Notes: generated by a model from the letters alone, not told the origin. A stretch of 41,242 nt of DNA from Comamonadaceae bacterium CG_4_9_14_3_um_filter_60_33 (GCA_002789915.1 PFUD01000051.1:1-41242), one strand, 5' to 3'; counted from the first letter of the stretch, positions 32,133 to 40,924 are shown. Translations and numbers: made by a program.

Positions 32133-32303
32133 TCAAGAAGCTTCGTTGGAGAAAAAACTGGCGTTTGACTCGGGTATAGGTCCGTCAAACGGTAAACGGT
32201 AAGGCGTTGCCGATGTCAGCGCGGCGCAACTGCTACAACAGCTGGCCACTGCCGGGTTGATGTGCTGACAGAAAAGGCATTGGGTAAGGGCTGTGGGCAA
32301 CAT
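32133..32303 (-). CDS. small zinc-ribbon-like ORF or gene remnant, 56 aa
   Basis: In the 518-base gap between nhaC and the DUF3297 gene, a minus-strand ORF MLPTALTQCLFCQHINPAVA continues SCCSSCAALTS and then a proline-rich tail. Cys9-x2-Cys12 and Cys23-x2-Cys26, 10 residues apart, make a plausible zinc-ribbon pair. AGGAG lies 6 bases before ATG 32303. Short N-terminal ribbons of this CxxC-H-NP...C..C kind often begin larger proteins, so this could be a stump of a degraded gene, a real small protein, or chance. The remaining gap sequence (31898-32132 and 32304-32415) shows no other gene or strong structure. Confidence 0.35.
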   Translation of the reverse strand: MLPTALTQCLFCQHINPAVASCCSSCAALTSATPYRLPFDGPIPESNASFFSNEAS

Positions 32304-32415
32304 CCCATGCTCCTGGCCTCGGTACAACGCCGGTGGCTTTCGTCAACTGACCGGCGAATGCGCCTTCACACACTACCCAGCAGCGCTGTGATGTTTTCCG
32401 ACACTTTAAATTCAT

Positions 32416-32664
32416 TCACTTGTAAAACGCCTCCACCCTGCCCTTGAGCTTGATCAGCAGCGGGTTGCCTTTGCGGTCACGCGTTTTACCGGCGGGCACC
32501 TTGACCCAGCCTTCGCTGACGCAGTATTCCTCGACGTTGAACAGTTCCTTGTCATTGAGCCGGATGCCAATGTCGTGCGCAAACACGGCCGCCACATGGT
32601 GCGGGCTGCGCGGGTCGCTGGACAGGTGGTCGGGGAGCTCTGGTTTTTGCGGCGTATCTGTCAT
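32416..32664 (-). CDS. DUF3297 family protein
   Basis: An 82-residue cytoplasmic protein of unknown function that matches the DUF3297 pattern well: PELPDHLSSDPRSPHHVAAV, HDIGIRLNDKELFNVEEYC, VSEGWVKVPAGKTRDRKGNP and LLIKLKGRVEAFY. The family is small, single-domain and widespread in proteobacteria; no reaction is known to me. It starts 71 bases downstream of the yihY-like gene on the same strand. Confidence 0.9.
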   Translation of the reverse strand: MTDTPQKPELPDHLSSDPRSPHHVAAVFAHDIGIRLNDKELFNVEEYCVSEGWVKVPAGKTRDRKGNPLLIKLKGRVEAFYK

Positions 32665-32735
32665 GGGAGTTCTTTGATGGATTCAGTAAAAGCTGCTGAT
32701 TTTCCAACATTCGGCAACGGTGAATTCAGGGCGCT

Positions 32736-33974
32736 TCAGAGCGCCTGGCGCATCGTCAACGCCTGCCAGTGTCCGTTTTCCCATAAATGCAGGGTGCTGG
32801 GCTCGTAGGGCAACAGCAAGGTGTGCAACAGGGGTTGCAGCGGCGTGCTGTCGGGGTCAGCCAGCAGCACGTAACGCGCTTCGCCGTCGCTGCGCTCTTC
32901 TTGCAATTGGCCAATCCAGTCGAGCGCCAGAAGCGCCTCCATCACGGGCTCGAGTTGCAGGGCATCTACCTTGAGCCGCTGGGCGAAGTCGGTCATGGTC
33001 AAGCCCTTATCCGGGCTGGCGCGCATGGGCGCCAACTGCTGTAGCACCTCAATGGCCAGCAAAAACTGCCAGCCCTGGGCGCCGGCGCGGCGCTGCACAC
33101 CGCTGAGCAGGCTGGGCAAATAGGCGGCAATCACCGCGCCCAGCAGCACAATCACCCAGCCCACGTAAATCCAGATCAGCAGGATCGGCAGCGTGGCAAA
33201 GGCGCCGTACAGCACCGAATAGGTGGGCACTTTACCCAGATAGATCACCAGCAGCTTTTTAGCGGCCTCAAACCCGACCGACACAAACAGGCCACCGGCC
33301 CAGGCATGACTCCAGCGCACATAAGTGTTGGGCACAAAGCGGTACAGCGCTGCCAGCCCCAAGGCCAGCAGCACAAATTGCAGACTGCCCAGCAGCAGTT
33401 CCACGCCACCGGGCAAGTCACCCACCAGACCTTTGGAGGCAGACAAGGCATACGACGTCACACTCAAACTCAGCGCCAGTAAAACAGGGCCGAGCGTCAT
33501 CACCGCCCAATAGACCAGCACGCGCTGGCTGAAGCGGCGCGGCTTACGCACTCGCCAGATGGCATTCAAGGTGCGGTCGATGGTCAAAATCAGCGCTAAC
33601 GCGGTAATGAACAACACCACCAGGCCGGCACCACCGAGCTTGCTGGCCTGGCCGGCAAATTGCGTCAGGTAACCCAGCACTTGGCGTGCAATGTTTTGAG
33701 GAATCAGGCTTTGAATGAGCCACTGCTGTAGCACGCCCTGGAACTTGGCAAATATCGGAAACGCGGTAAAAATGGCCAGTGCCACGGTGACCAACGGCAC
33801 CAGCGCAATGGTGGTGGTAAAGGTCAGGCTGCTGGCGGTCAGGCCCAGACGGTCTTCACGAAAACGCTCGCTCAGCGTGTAGGCTGTATTTTTCCAGGGA
33901 AAGCTTGACAGGTCGTTGAAAAAGACATCCAAGCGCTGGGGCCAGTTTGTCGGTGCTGTGGGTGGGGCGCTCAT
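32736..33974 (-). CDS. YihY/BrkB family inner-membrane protein with C-terminal cytoplasmic extension
   Basis: A 412-residue membrane protein. The YihY (formerly 'RNase BN') domain covers about residues 35-300 with six helices; SLTFTTTIALVPLVTVALAIF, DRTLNAIWRVRKPR, RFVPNTYVRWSHAWAGGLF and YGAFATLPILLIWIYVGWVIVLLGA are typical. A soluble ~110-residue tail after about 305 (QLAPMRASPDKGLTMTDFAQRLKVDALQLEPVMEALLALDWIGQL) looks like a winged-helix-type segment also found in betaproteobacterial homologues. It is not a ribonuclease; transport or envelope roles are suggested for the family. It is transcribed divergently from the DUF2069 gene with a 21-base gap. Confidence 0.87.
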   Translation of the reverse strand: MSAPPTAPTNWPQRLDVFFNDLSSFPWKNTAYTLSERFREDRLGLTASSLTFTTTIALVPLVTVALAIFTAFPIFAKFQGVLQQWLIQSLIPQNIARQVLGYLTQFAGQASKLGGAGLVVLFITALALILTIDRTLNAIWRVRKPRRFSQRVLVYWAVMTLGPVLLALSLSVTSYALSASKGLVGDLPGGVELLLGSLQFVLLALGLAALYRFVPNTYVRWSHAWAGGLFVSVGFEAAKKLLVIYLGKVPTYSVLYGAFATLPILLIWIYVGWVIVLLGAVIAAYLPSLLSGVQRRAGAQGWQFLLAIEVLQQLAPMRASPDKGLTMTDFAQRLKVDALQLEPVMEALLALDWIGQLQEERSDGEARYVLLADPDSTPLQPLLHTLLLPYEPSTLHLWENGHWQALTMRQAL

Positions 33975-33995
33975 GGCCGCTATGATGCCACTGTC

Positions 33996-34448
33996 ATGAA
34001 CACTCCCCTGAACGCCCCCACTTTACCGGCCTCCCGTAGCGTCGCCCTGACCCGAATCCTGGCGGTGGGCAGCCTGCTGGGGTTGATTGTGCTGGGCCTG
34101 GCCTGGGAACTGCTGCTGGCGCCGCTGCGCCCGGGTGGCTCTTGGCTGGCGCTCAAGGTATTGCCGTTGTGCGTGCCGCTGGCGGGGTTGCTGAAAAACC
34201 GCATGTACACCTACCGCTGGGTCACCTTGCTGGTGTGGCTGTATTTCACCGAAGGCGTGGTACGCGCCTACAGCGACAAGCCACCTGGCAATTACCTGGC
34301 CATGGTGCAAGTATTCCTTTGCCTGACCCTTTTTACCGCCAGCGCACTGCATGTGCGGCTGCGCCTGAAGAACGCCGCCGTAGCAGCCAAGTCAGCGCTT
34401 GACACCACCGCCCTGTCCGCATCCAACCATGCAAAAACTGCTCTCTGA
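33996..34448 (+). CDS. DUF2069 membrane protein
   Basis: A 150-residue integral membrane protein with about four helices (LTRILAVGSLLGLIVLGLAW, LALKVLPLCVPLAGLLKNRM, YTYRWVTLLVWLYFTEGVVR, AMVQVFLCLTLFTASALHVR). The KVLPL..PL.GLLK...YTY.W..LL...Y..EG..RA segment is characteristic of DUF2069. Function unknown. A -10-like TATGAT at 33981-33986 places the start only a few bases before the ATG, within the 21-base divergent gap. The 3' end overlaps the next gene by 20 bases. Confidence 0.87.
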   Translation: MNTPLNAPTLPASRSVALTRILAVGSLLGLIVLGLAWELLLAPLRPGGSWLALKVLPLCVPLAGLLKNRMYTYRWVTLLVWLYFTEGVVRAYSDKPPGNYLAMVQVFLCLTLFTASALHVRLRLKNAAVAAKSALDTTALSASNHAKTAL

Positions 34449-35865
34449 TCTGCAAGCCATCGTCGGCGCCGCCCATGTGTTAACCGAAGGCGACCTGAGC
34501 GCCTGGACGCAGGACTGGCGCAAACGCACGTCGGGCAAGGCGCTGGCCGTGGTACGACCGGCCAGCACTGACGAGGCGGCCCGTGTGGTCAAAGCCTGCT
34601 CCGACCATTTGGCGCAGCATCCTGAAAGCGGCCTGAGCATCGTGCCGCAAGGCGGTAACACAGGTCTGGTGGTGGGCTCCACGCCGGATGAATCGGGCCA
34701 CCAGATCGTGCTGAGCCTGCAGCGCCTGAACGCGGTGCGCAGCATTGATGCCGCCAACCTGACGATGACCGTGGAAGCCGGCTGCATTTTGCAAACCGTG
34801 CAGGAGCGCGCCGAGTCAGAAGGCTTCTGGTTTCCGCTGAGTCTTGCAGCCGAAGGCTCGTGCACCATTGGCGGTAATCTGGGCACCAACGCCGGCGGCA
34901 CGCAAGTGGTGCGCTTTGGCAATGCACGCGACCTGTGCCTGGGGCTCGAAGTGGTGACACCGCAGGGCGAGGTCTGGCAGGGCTTGAGCGGGCTGCGCAA
35001 AGACAACACTGGTTACGACCTGAAAAACCTCTACATTGGCGCCGAGGGCACGCTGGGCATCATCACCGCCGCCACACTCAAGCTCTATCCACAGCCCAAG
35101 GCGCAACTCACCGCCTGGGCGGCCGTGCCGTCAATGCAAGCCGCCGTGCAATTGTTGGGGCTGGCGCACCAGCACTTGAGCGCCAGCCTGACCGGCTTTG
35201 AGATGATGGGCCAGTTTGCCTTGAGCCTGGTCGCCAAACACTTCGACAATCTGCGTGTGCCGCTGTACCAGGACACGCCCTTTTGCGTGCTGCTGGAAAA
35301 CGCAGATGCCGAGTCTGAGACCCATGCGCGGGCGCAGCTGGAGGGCTTGCTCGAAGCCGCCATGGAAGACGGCTATGTGACCGATGCCGTGGTGGCAGAA
35401 AACCTGACGCAAGCGCACACCCTGTGGCAGATCCGCGAGAGCATCCCGCTGGCGCAAGCTGAGGAAGGCCTCAACATCAAGCACGACATTTCGGTGCCGG
35501 TGTCAAGCATGGCGGCCTTTGTTGCTGGCACTGATGCCTTGCTGACCCAAGCCATTCCCGGCGTGCGGCTGGTCAATTTTGGCCACCTGGGTGACGGCAA
35601 TTTGCACTACAACGTGCAGGCCCCCGAAGCGCAAGATGCCGCCGTGTTTTTGCGTGAGCAAGAGGCACACGTTAACACCATCGTGTTCGACGCGGTGCTG
35701 GCGCATGGCGGCTCAATCTCAGCCGAGCACGGTGTGGGCAGCCTCAAGGTGGACCATTTAACGCACTACAAATCGCCAGTAGCGTTAGACACCATGCGCG
35801 CCATCAAGCAGGCGCTGGACCCGCTCAATCTCATGAACCCGGGGCGGGTGGTGCGGCTGGGTTAG
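34429..35865 (+). CDS. FAD-linked D-2-hydroxyacid dehydrogenase (GlcD/D2HGDH-like)
   Basis: A 478-residue flavoprotein of the VAO/PCMH fold. The FAD-binding P-loop is PQGGNTGL at 73-80, followed by GNLGTNAGGTQVVRFGNARD (about 143-162), KDNTGYDLKNLYIGAEGTLG (about 192-211), and the substrate/metal region HLGDGNLHYNV...SAEHGVGSLK. This set matches D-2-hydroxyglutarate or D-lactate-type dehydrogenases better than GlcD itself. ATG 34429 lies inside the preceding gene's 3' end; the longer frame from TTG 34399 adds a proline-rich stretch with no support. It converges on the aldehyde dehydrogenase gene 8 bases away. Confidence 0.9.
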   Translation: MQKLLSDLQAIVGAAHVLTEGDLSAWTQDWRKRTSGKALAVVRPASTDEAARVVKACSDHLAQHPESGLSIVPQGGNTGLVVGSTPDESGHQIVLSLQRLNAVRSIDAANLTMTVEAGCILQTVQERAESEGFWFPLSLAAEGSCTIGGNLGTNAGGTQVVRFGNARDLCLGLEVVTPQGEVWQGLSGLRKDNTGYDLKNLYIGAEGTLGIITAATLKLYPQPKAQLTAWAAVPSMQAAVQLLGLAHQHLSASLTGFEMMGQFALSLVAKHFDNLRVPLYQDTPFCVLLENADAESETHARAQLEGLLEAAMEDGYVTDAVVAENLTQAHTLWQIRESIPLAQAEEGLNIKHDISVPVSSMAAFVAGTDALLTQAIPGVRLVNFGHLGDGNLHYNVQAPEAQDAAVFLREQEAHVNTIVFDAVLAHGGSISAEHGVGSLKVDHLTHYKSPVALDTMRAIKQALDPLNLMNPGRVVRLG

Positions 35866-35873
35866 CGGATCAG

Positions 35874-37289
35874 TTAGCGAATCAAAAAAGCCAGCACCCG
35901 GTCGGCCAGCTTGCCGTAGGGTGGCCACAGCAACTTGAGCGTGCTGAACCGCGTTTGGTAAAAAACCGGGCGCATTTTTGAGAAAGTCTCGAAGCCTTCG
36001 CGGCTGTGGTAGTGGCCCATGCCCGAGTCGCCCACGCCGCCAAAGGGCAGGTCGTGCTGGCCCACATGAAACAGCGCATCGTTCACCGACACCCCGCCAG
36101 ACATGACCCGGTCGATGAGGTTTTGCACTTGCGCCGCATCGTGACTGAATGGGTACAGCGCCAGTGGGCGGGGCCCAGCGTTGATGTGGTCGATCACCTG
36201 TTCCAGCGCCGTGTAGCTGCGCAGCGGCAGGATCGGGCCAAAAATTTCACGCTGCAGCAGCAGGCTACTTTGCGGCGCGTTCAGCACAATGTGCGGCGCA
36301 ATTTTGCGTGTGACTGCATCAAAGGCGGGTCCGTCCAGCAGCGGCAGCACGGTGGCGCCTTGGTCTTGCGCGTCTTGCAGCGCGTGCAGCAGCCGCTCAA
36401 ACGCGCGCTGGTCGATGATGGCGGTGTAGTCCGGGCTGTCAAGCCGCGGGTAGTGTTGCCGGGCAAAGCTGCGCGCCAGGCGCACAAATTCATCGACCTT
36501 GGCGGCTGGCAGCCAGGCATGGTCAACGGTGGTGCATATCTGCCCCGCATTGAGCAGCTTGACGAACATGATGCGCTCAACCGCCGTGCGCAGCGGGAAG
36601 TCGTCGCACACAATGGCTGGCGACTTGCCGCCCAGTTCCAGCGTGACCGGGCACAGGTTTTGCGCGGCGGCTGCCATCACCGCCCTGCCCGTCTGGCCGG
36701 AGCCGGTGAACAGCAAATGGTCAAACTTGAGTTGCGAAAAGGCAATGCCTATGCCGCCAGTCTCGTCAAAAAACTGCAGTTTTTCCGGCGAAAAGTAGGC
36801 CGGCATGTGCGCCATCAGATAGGCGGCCAAATGGCGCGAGTTTTCGCTCATCTTGACCATGGCGCGGTTACCCGCCGCAAAGATGTAGGTCAGCGGCACC
36901 AGGCTCAGATTCAGCGGAAAGTTCCACGGCACGATGACACCCACCACGCCCAGCGGCTGCGGGATGACACGGTTGCTGGCGCCCAAAAAATTGCGCCAAT
37001 CCACCGCGCGGCGTTGCGGCCTCATCCAACCGTGCAGGTGTTTGATGACATGGTCAATGCCGTCCACCACCGGAAACACCTCGGCCAGCAGCGTCTCATG
37101 GTACGAGCGGTGGCCGTAGTCGGCGCTGATGGCGTCACACAGCGCGTCCTTGTGCTCACGCACAAAGCGCTGCAGCGTGCGCAAATCGGCCTTGCGCTCG
37201 GCAAGCGACGGCACAGGGTGGGCCAAATAGGCTTGGCGCTGCAGCGCCAGCGCGGCTTCGAGCGGGCTTGGGGTCGGGGTGTGGTTCAT
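35874..37289 (-). CDS. calB: coniferyl-aldehyde-type (class 3) aldehyde dehydrogenase
   Basis: A 471-residue NAD(P)-dependent aldehyde dehydrogenase of the shorter, class-3-like group. Catalytic Cys252 sits in NAGQICTTVDH and the general base Glu218 in LELGGKSP; the nucleotide-binding FTGSGQTGRAV is at 194-204 and PWNFPLNLSL at 121-130. RNFLGASNRVIPQPLGVVGV and GGVSVNDALFHVGQHDLPFGGVGDSGMG resemble coniferyl aldehyde dehydrogenases of proteobacteria. The true substrate could be another aromatic or long-chain aldehyde. It starts about 100 bases from the 3' end of thiQ on the same strand. Confidence 0.85.
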   Translation of the reverse strand: MNHTPTPSPLEAALALQRQAYLAHPVPSLAERKADLRTLQRFVREHKDALCDAISADYGHRSYHETLLAEVFPVVDGIDHVIKHLHGWMRPQRRAVDWRNFLGASNRVIPQPLGVVGVIVPWNFPLNLSLVPLTYIFAAGNRAMVKMSENSRHLAAYLMAHMPAYFSPEKLQFFDETGGIGIAFSQLKFDHLLFTGSGQTGRAVMAAAAQNLCPVTLELGGKSPAIVCDDFPLRTAVERIMFVKLLNAGQICTTVDHAWLPAAKVDEFVRLARSFARQHYPRLDSPDYTAIIDQRAFERLLHALQDAQDQGATVLPLLDGPAFDAVTRKIAPHIVLNAPQSSLLLQREIFGPILPLRSYTALEQVIDHINAGPRPLALYPFSHDAAQVQNLIDRVMSGGVSVNDALFHVGQHDLPFGGVGDSGMGHYHSREGFETFSKMRPVFYQTRFSTLKLLWPPYGKLADRVLAFLIR

Positions 37290-37391
37290 GGCATCGAGAA
37301 GTTTATGCCGGAAGCCTTGAACCGGATGCGTCTCGATATCCGATTGAACTCATGCCTCTAATTGACACACCCGCCTTGAATTTGAGTTGGC

Positions 37392-38036
37392 TCACCACAA
37401 GGCCTCAAGCCGCCCATCGACCAGGCGCACGGCGCGCGCGGCCATGGCGCGGGCTTCCTGCTCGTCGTGGGTGACCAGCAGCGTGGGCATGCCGGCGGCC
37501 TGAATGCGGGTTTTGAATTCGTCGCGCAGGCTGGCGCGCAGGTCGGCGTCCAGTGCAGAAAAAGGCTCGTCGAGCAAGAGTGCGCGCGGCTGTGTGATGA
37601 GCGCGCGGGCCAGCGCCACGCGCTGCTGCTCGCCGCCCGACAAATGCCAGACCTTGTGCCGGGCATGGTCGACCAGGCCAAACAACGCCAGCATATCGAG
37701 CGCTTTGGCGCGAGCCTGGGACTTGTCAAGCCGCTGCTCGATCAGGCCAAAGGCCACGTTGTCGAGCACAGTCAAATGGGGAAAGAGCGCAAAGTCCTGA
37801 AACATCAGGGCGAATCGGCGCTGCTCGGGCGGCAGCCGGGTGATCTCCTGACCGTCAAACCAGACGTTGCCACTCAAGGGCTGCTGCAAGCCCGCCACAA
37901 TGGCCAGCAAGGTGCTCTTGCCGCTGCCGGACGGTCCCAGCAAAGCCACAATTTCACCGGCCGCCACCGACAGGTTGATGTCTTGCAGCAAGGCACGGTC
38001 GCCATAGTTCTGGCTGATGTGGCGCAGTTCAAGCAT
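37392..38036 (-). CDS. thiQ: thiamine ABC transporter ATP-binding protein
   Basis: A 214-residue ABC ATPase that powers thiamine/TPP uptake with ThiP and ThiB. Walker A is GPSGSGKST (34-42), the Q-loop MFQDFALFPH (from 78), the signature LSGGEQQR (132-139), and Walker B LLLDEPF (153-159). The start ATG at 38036 overlaps the thiP stop by 8 bases. Context (thiB, thiP and a TPP riboswitch) fixes the substrate class better than the sequence alone. It is somewhat short, with no C-terminal regulatory domain, as usual for ThiQ. Confidence 0.92.
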   Translation of the reverse strand: MLELRHISQNYGDRALLQDINLSVAAGEIVALLGPSGSGKSTLLAIVAGLQQPLSGNVWFDGQEITRLPPEQRRFALMFQDFALFPHLTVLDNVAFGLIEQRLDKSQARAKALDMLALFGLVDHARHKVWHLSGGEQQRVALARALITQPRALLLDEPFSALDADLRASLRDEFKTRIQAAGMPTLLVTHDEQEARAMAARAVRLVDGRLEALW

Positions 38037-39678
38037 GGTGCAAAGCTCCCACGGGTAAGGCGCCGATCGCCGGCCGCCTGCGTTCATAGCCCTCACTCAC
38101 CGGCCACTCGATCAGCAAAAACGCCAGCAGCGCCAGCAGCATCAATACACTCGCCAGCACAAAGGCCTGGTCCAGGCTGGCCGCGCCCGGATGGCCCAGG
38201 CGCCGGTAGATCAGCGTGGTCAGTGTGGCCCACTCGGGGCGCGACAAAAACAAGGTTACGGCAAATTCGCCTAGCGCGGTAGCCGCTGCAAACGCCATGC
38301 CGCGGCGCAAGGCCGGGCGCAACAGCGGCAGCGTGACGCGCCAAAAGGTGCGCTGCGGGCTGGCGCCCAACGTGCGCGCCGCCTGCAGCAGATGCTGCGG
38401 CAAACTGTCCAGACCCGCAGCCATCGACTTGGCGACAAACGGGTAAGCCAGCACCGCATAGGCCGCCAGCAGCAAGGGCAAACTGGCAGTCCAGCTTGGG
38501 TACAGCAGCAGCAAGCCAAAAGCCACCGTGACCGGTGACACCACAAAAGGTAAAAAAGCCGCTGTCCGCCACGCCACCGAGCGCTGCGCTGCCAGCGCGT
38601 GCTGCACGCCCAACAGCGTCGCCAGCGCCAGCGCCATAGTCGAGAAGCGCAGTGTGTTCCATAGCGCAGCTGTCACTTCAGCGTCCAGCAGCGTGCCCCA
38701 AACCTTCCAGCCAGCATCCAGCGCGCGCCACACAATCGCCAGAATCGGCAAGGCGCAAATGGCGAACAACACCGCCAATGCCGCCGTCAACGCCAGCCAC
38801 TGTGCCACCCCTTGTGGTCGCTGGCGTGCCAGCGGCTGCACGCGGTTGGGCGCGGCCAGCCGTTTTTCCAGCAGCGCATACAGCAGCGCCACGCTGCCGG
38901 TGAGTCCCAGCATCCACAGCGCCAGCACGCTGGCCTGCCCCAGTTGCAGCTCATGCGCCACCAAGGTGTAAATCTCGACCTCCACCGTGGCAAAACGCTG
39001 GCCACCAAGCACCAGAGCCAGGCCGAAACCGGCAAAGCAATATAAAAACACCAGGCACAGGCTCGACATCAGCCACGGCGCAATGGCAGGCCACTCGATG
39101 CGCCAAAAAGCACGCCATGGCGTGGCCCCCAAAGAGCGCGCCGCCGCCACCTGGCGCGCGTTGACCTGGCCCAGCGCATCGACGCCAGCACGCACCACCA
39201 GGCACAGGTTAAAAAACAAATTACCGTACAGCAGCAGCCAGGGCGTGTCTTGTAAATTAACGCCGAGCCAGCCACTTAGCAAGCCGCGCGGCCCCCACAG
39301 CGCCAGCACACCGAGGGCTGCCACCAGCGTCGGCACCACAAACGGCAACATCAACAGGCGCAGCACCAACGTGCGCCCGGCAAACTCAAAACGCGCCAAC
39401 ACCCAGGCCAGCGGCAGGCCCAGCACAAAGGCCAGCACGCAGGTGATGCCAGCCTGCGCTAGCGACCAGAGCACACGCCAGCGCAGGTAATCGTCTTGCC
39501 ACGGCGTCCAAAGCGACCACGTGCTGGGCGCGGCACCCGGCCAACTGGCCTCACCGGTGAAACCGGTTAGCGTCAGCCGGGCCAAGGGCGCAATCAGCAA
39601 CAGCAGCAGCGCAGCAGCCGGCAACAGGCCGAGCCACAGGCTGCTTTGTAATCGACCCCAGTTTCGAAGAAAAAACAT
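38029..39678 (-). CDS. thiP: thiamine ABC transporter permease (fused double permease)
   Basis: A 549-residue inner-membrane protein formed by two permease halves with about 12 helices. EAA-type loops that contact the ATPase are visible as AARSLGATPWRAFWRIEWPAI in the first half and AARTLGASPQRTFWRVTLPLL in the second. The fused-permease layout is typical of ThiP and of related iron/sulfate systems; the operon context supports ThiP. The start ATG at 39678 gives MFFLRNWGRLQSSLW. It lies 158 bases downstream of thiB, an unusually long gap for an operon, which contains two palindromes. Confidence 0.92.
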   Translation of the reverse strand: MFFLRNWGRLQSSLWLGLLPAAALLLLLIAPLARLTLTGFTGEASWPGAAPSTWSLWTPWQDDYLRWRVLWSLAQAGITCVLAFVLGLPLAWVLARFEFAGRTLVLRLLMLPFVVPTLVAALGVLALWGPRGLLSGWLGVNLQDTPWLLLYGNLFFNLCLVVRAGVDALGQVNARQVAAARSLGATPWRAFWRIEWPAIAPWLMSSLCLVFLYCFAGFGLALVLGGQRFATVEVEIYTLVAHELQLGQASVLALWMLGLTGSVALLYALLEKRLAAPNRVQPLARQRPQGVAQWLALTAALAVLFAICALPILAIVWRALDAGWKVWGTLLDAEVTAALWNTLRFSTMALALATLLGVQHALAAQRSVAWRTAAFLPFVVSPVTVAFGLLLLYPSWTASLPLLLAAYAVLAYPFVAKSMAAGLDSLPQHLLQAARTLGASPQRTFWRVTLPLLRPALRRGMAFAAATALGEFAVTLFLSRPEWATLTTLIYRRLGHPGAASLDQAFVLASVLMLLALLAFLLIEWPVSEGYERRRPAIGALPVGALHHA

Positions 39679-39722
39679 CAGTTAAGACACTTCAGTATTG
39701 CCGTTGACCATGGGCTTTGTGC

Positions 39723-39760
39723 GGCAGACTTCAGTCTGCCATGGTCGACTGAAGTCGACC
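39723..39760. repeat. two tandem perfect palindromes between thiB and thiP
   Basis: GGCAGACTTCAGTCTGCC (39723-39740) and GGTCGACTGAAGTCGACC (39743-39760), each an 8-base-pair stem with a 2-base loop, separated by only 2 bases. Their paired arms share the core GACT/AGTC. They lie in the 158-base intergenic region of the thi operon and could be a repeat insertion or an RNA element that adjusts thiP expression relative to thiB. Confidence 0.65.
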
Positions 39761-39836
39761 CTACAAACGGCCCTAAAAACAACCCAACCAGCAGGCCCAC
39801 GGCAAACCCGCTTGCGCTTTTGCGAAGGAGGCGGGC

Positions 39837-40859
39837 CTACTTCAGCACCACCTTGGTCCAGCGCGCCACCCACGCGGCGCCTTGGCTGGCCATCACCTGT
39901 GCGGCCGGAGCTTCAAAGGCGGCGGGCTCGGCTGCGTGGCGCATCACGTCGGCACGGCCGGTACCGGGTTGAGCCGGGTACATCCACATCTCGGTTTGCA
40001 GCGCTTGCTGCACTGGGCCTGAACGCATGAAATCGACAAACTTCAAAGCAGCTTCACGCTGGCCACCGCCCTTGACAAGGCCCACACCTTCGACCTGACG
40101 AAACACGCCGCCCTTGAGATTGAGGCTGGCGGTGGGCGAATCGGTTATTTTTTCCTTGCTGTAAAACACCTCGGCCGCTGGGCTGGTGGCGTAGCTCACC
40201 ACCAGCGGATAGGCACCCTTGTTGCGGGCAAAGTCGGTGTAATAGGCTTCGCTCCAGCCCTTCACCACTTTTAGGCCGTTGCCGCGCATCTGCGCCCACC
40301 AGGCAAAAGCGGGCTCTTCGCCCAGGCCTGAAATGGTGGCTAGCAAAAAGGCATAACCGGTGCTGCTGGTGGCTGGATTGGGCGTAACCAGCCAGCCCTT
40401 GTAAGCGGGCAGCGCTAGTTCCTGCAATGTTTTTGGCAAGGCGACGCCGCTTTTGGCGACCGCCGCCTTGTCGTAATTCAGCGTGACAAAACCATAGTCC
40501 ACGGCGGCCAGCGCTGCGCCCAAATCGGCATCTGGAGCATTCGCCATTTGCGGCAAGCTGGGCTCTAGCACACCGGCAGCCAGCGCTTTTCCGACCAGCG
40601 TGTTGTCGATGCCGAACACCGCGTCAGCCACCGGTTGGGCGCGCGTCAGAATCAGCTTGTTGAGCATCTCGCCGGCATCGCCGCCTTTGATGATGACCAG
40701 CTTGATGTTGTTTTGCGACTCGAACTGTGCCAGCAGGGGTTTGGGCAGAGCAAACGAGCTGTGCACCATCACGCGCAGCTCATTGGCCGCAAGGGTTACG
40801 GTTGACACAGAAAAAGTTGCCAGCGCGGCAGCAGCAAGGGCAAACAAACGACGGTTCAT
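39837..40859 (-). CDS. thiB: thiamine ABC transporter periplasmic binding protein
   Basis: A 340-residue secreted binding protein. The signal peptide MNRRLFALAAAALATFSVST continues through VTLA, with cleavage predicted before ANELRVMVHSSF. ELRVMVHSSFALPKPLLAQF, GGDAGEMLNKLILTRAQPVADAVFGIDNTL, and the C-terminal YPAQPGTGRADVMRH match ThiB/TbpA, which binds thiamine, TMP and TPP. An AAGG Shine-Dalgarno lies 7 bases before the ATG. A TPP riboswitch precedes it, so expression should fall when TPP is plentiful. It is the first gene of thiB-thiP-thiQ. Confidence 0.94.
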   Translation of the reverse strand: MNRRLFALAAAALATFSVSTVTLAANELRVMVHSSFALPKPLLAQFESQNNIKLVIIKGGDAGEMLNKLILTRAQPVADAVFGIDNTLVGKALAAGVLEPSLPQMANAPDADLGAALAAVDYGFVTLNYDKAAVAKSGVALPKTLQELALPAYKGWLVTPNPATSSTGYAFLLATISGLGEEPAFAWWAQMRGNGLKVVKGWSEAYYTDFARNKGAYPLVVSYATSPAAEVFYSKEKITDSPTASLNLKGGVFRQVEGVGLVKGGGQREAALKFVDFMRSGPVQQALQTEMWMYPAQPGTGRADVMRHAAEPAAFEAPAAQVMASQGAAWVARWTKVVLK

Positions 40860-40878
40860 GGCAAGGCCTTTTAATGCG

Positions 40879-40897
40879 CCAGCGCAAGGTGCGCTGG
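40879..40897 (-). promoter_or_regulatory. hairpin in the riboswitch expression platform
   Basis: CCAGCGCA / TGCGCTGG with a 3-base loop: a perfect 8-bp stem between the riboswitch aptamer and the thiB Shine-Dalgarno (AAGG, 40867-40870). With no T-run after it, it fits control of translation initiation better than an intrinsic terminator. How the aptamer couples to it is not resolved. Confidence 0.5.
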
Positions 40898-40924
40898 GTG
40901 AAAGGCTAAACCGGCAAGCGGCTG

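Noticed and set aside
36006-37361. 451-codon plus-strand frame opposite the aldehyde dehydrogenase
   Set aside because: Antisense; the minus strand carries a complete aldehyde dehydrogenase with catalytic Cys and Glu.
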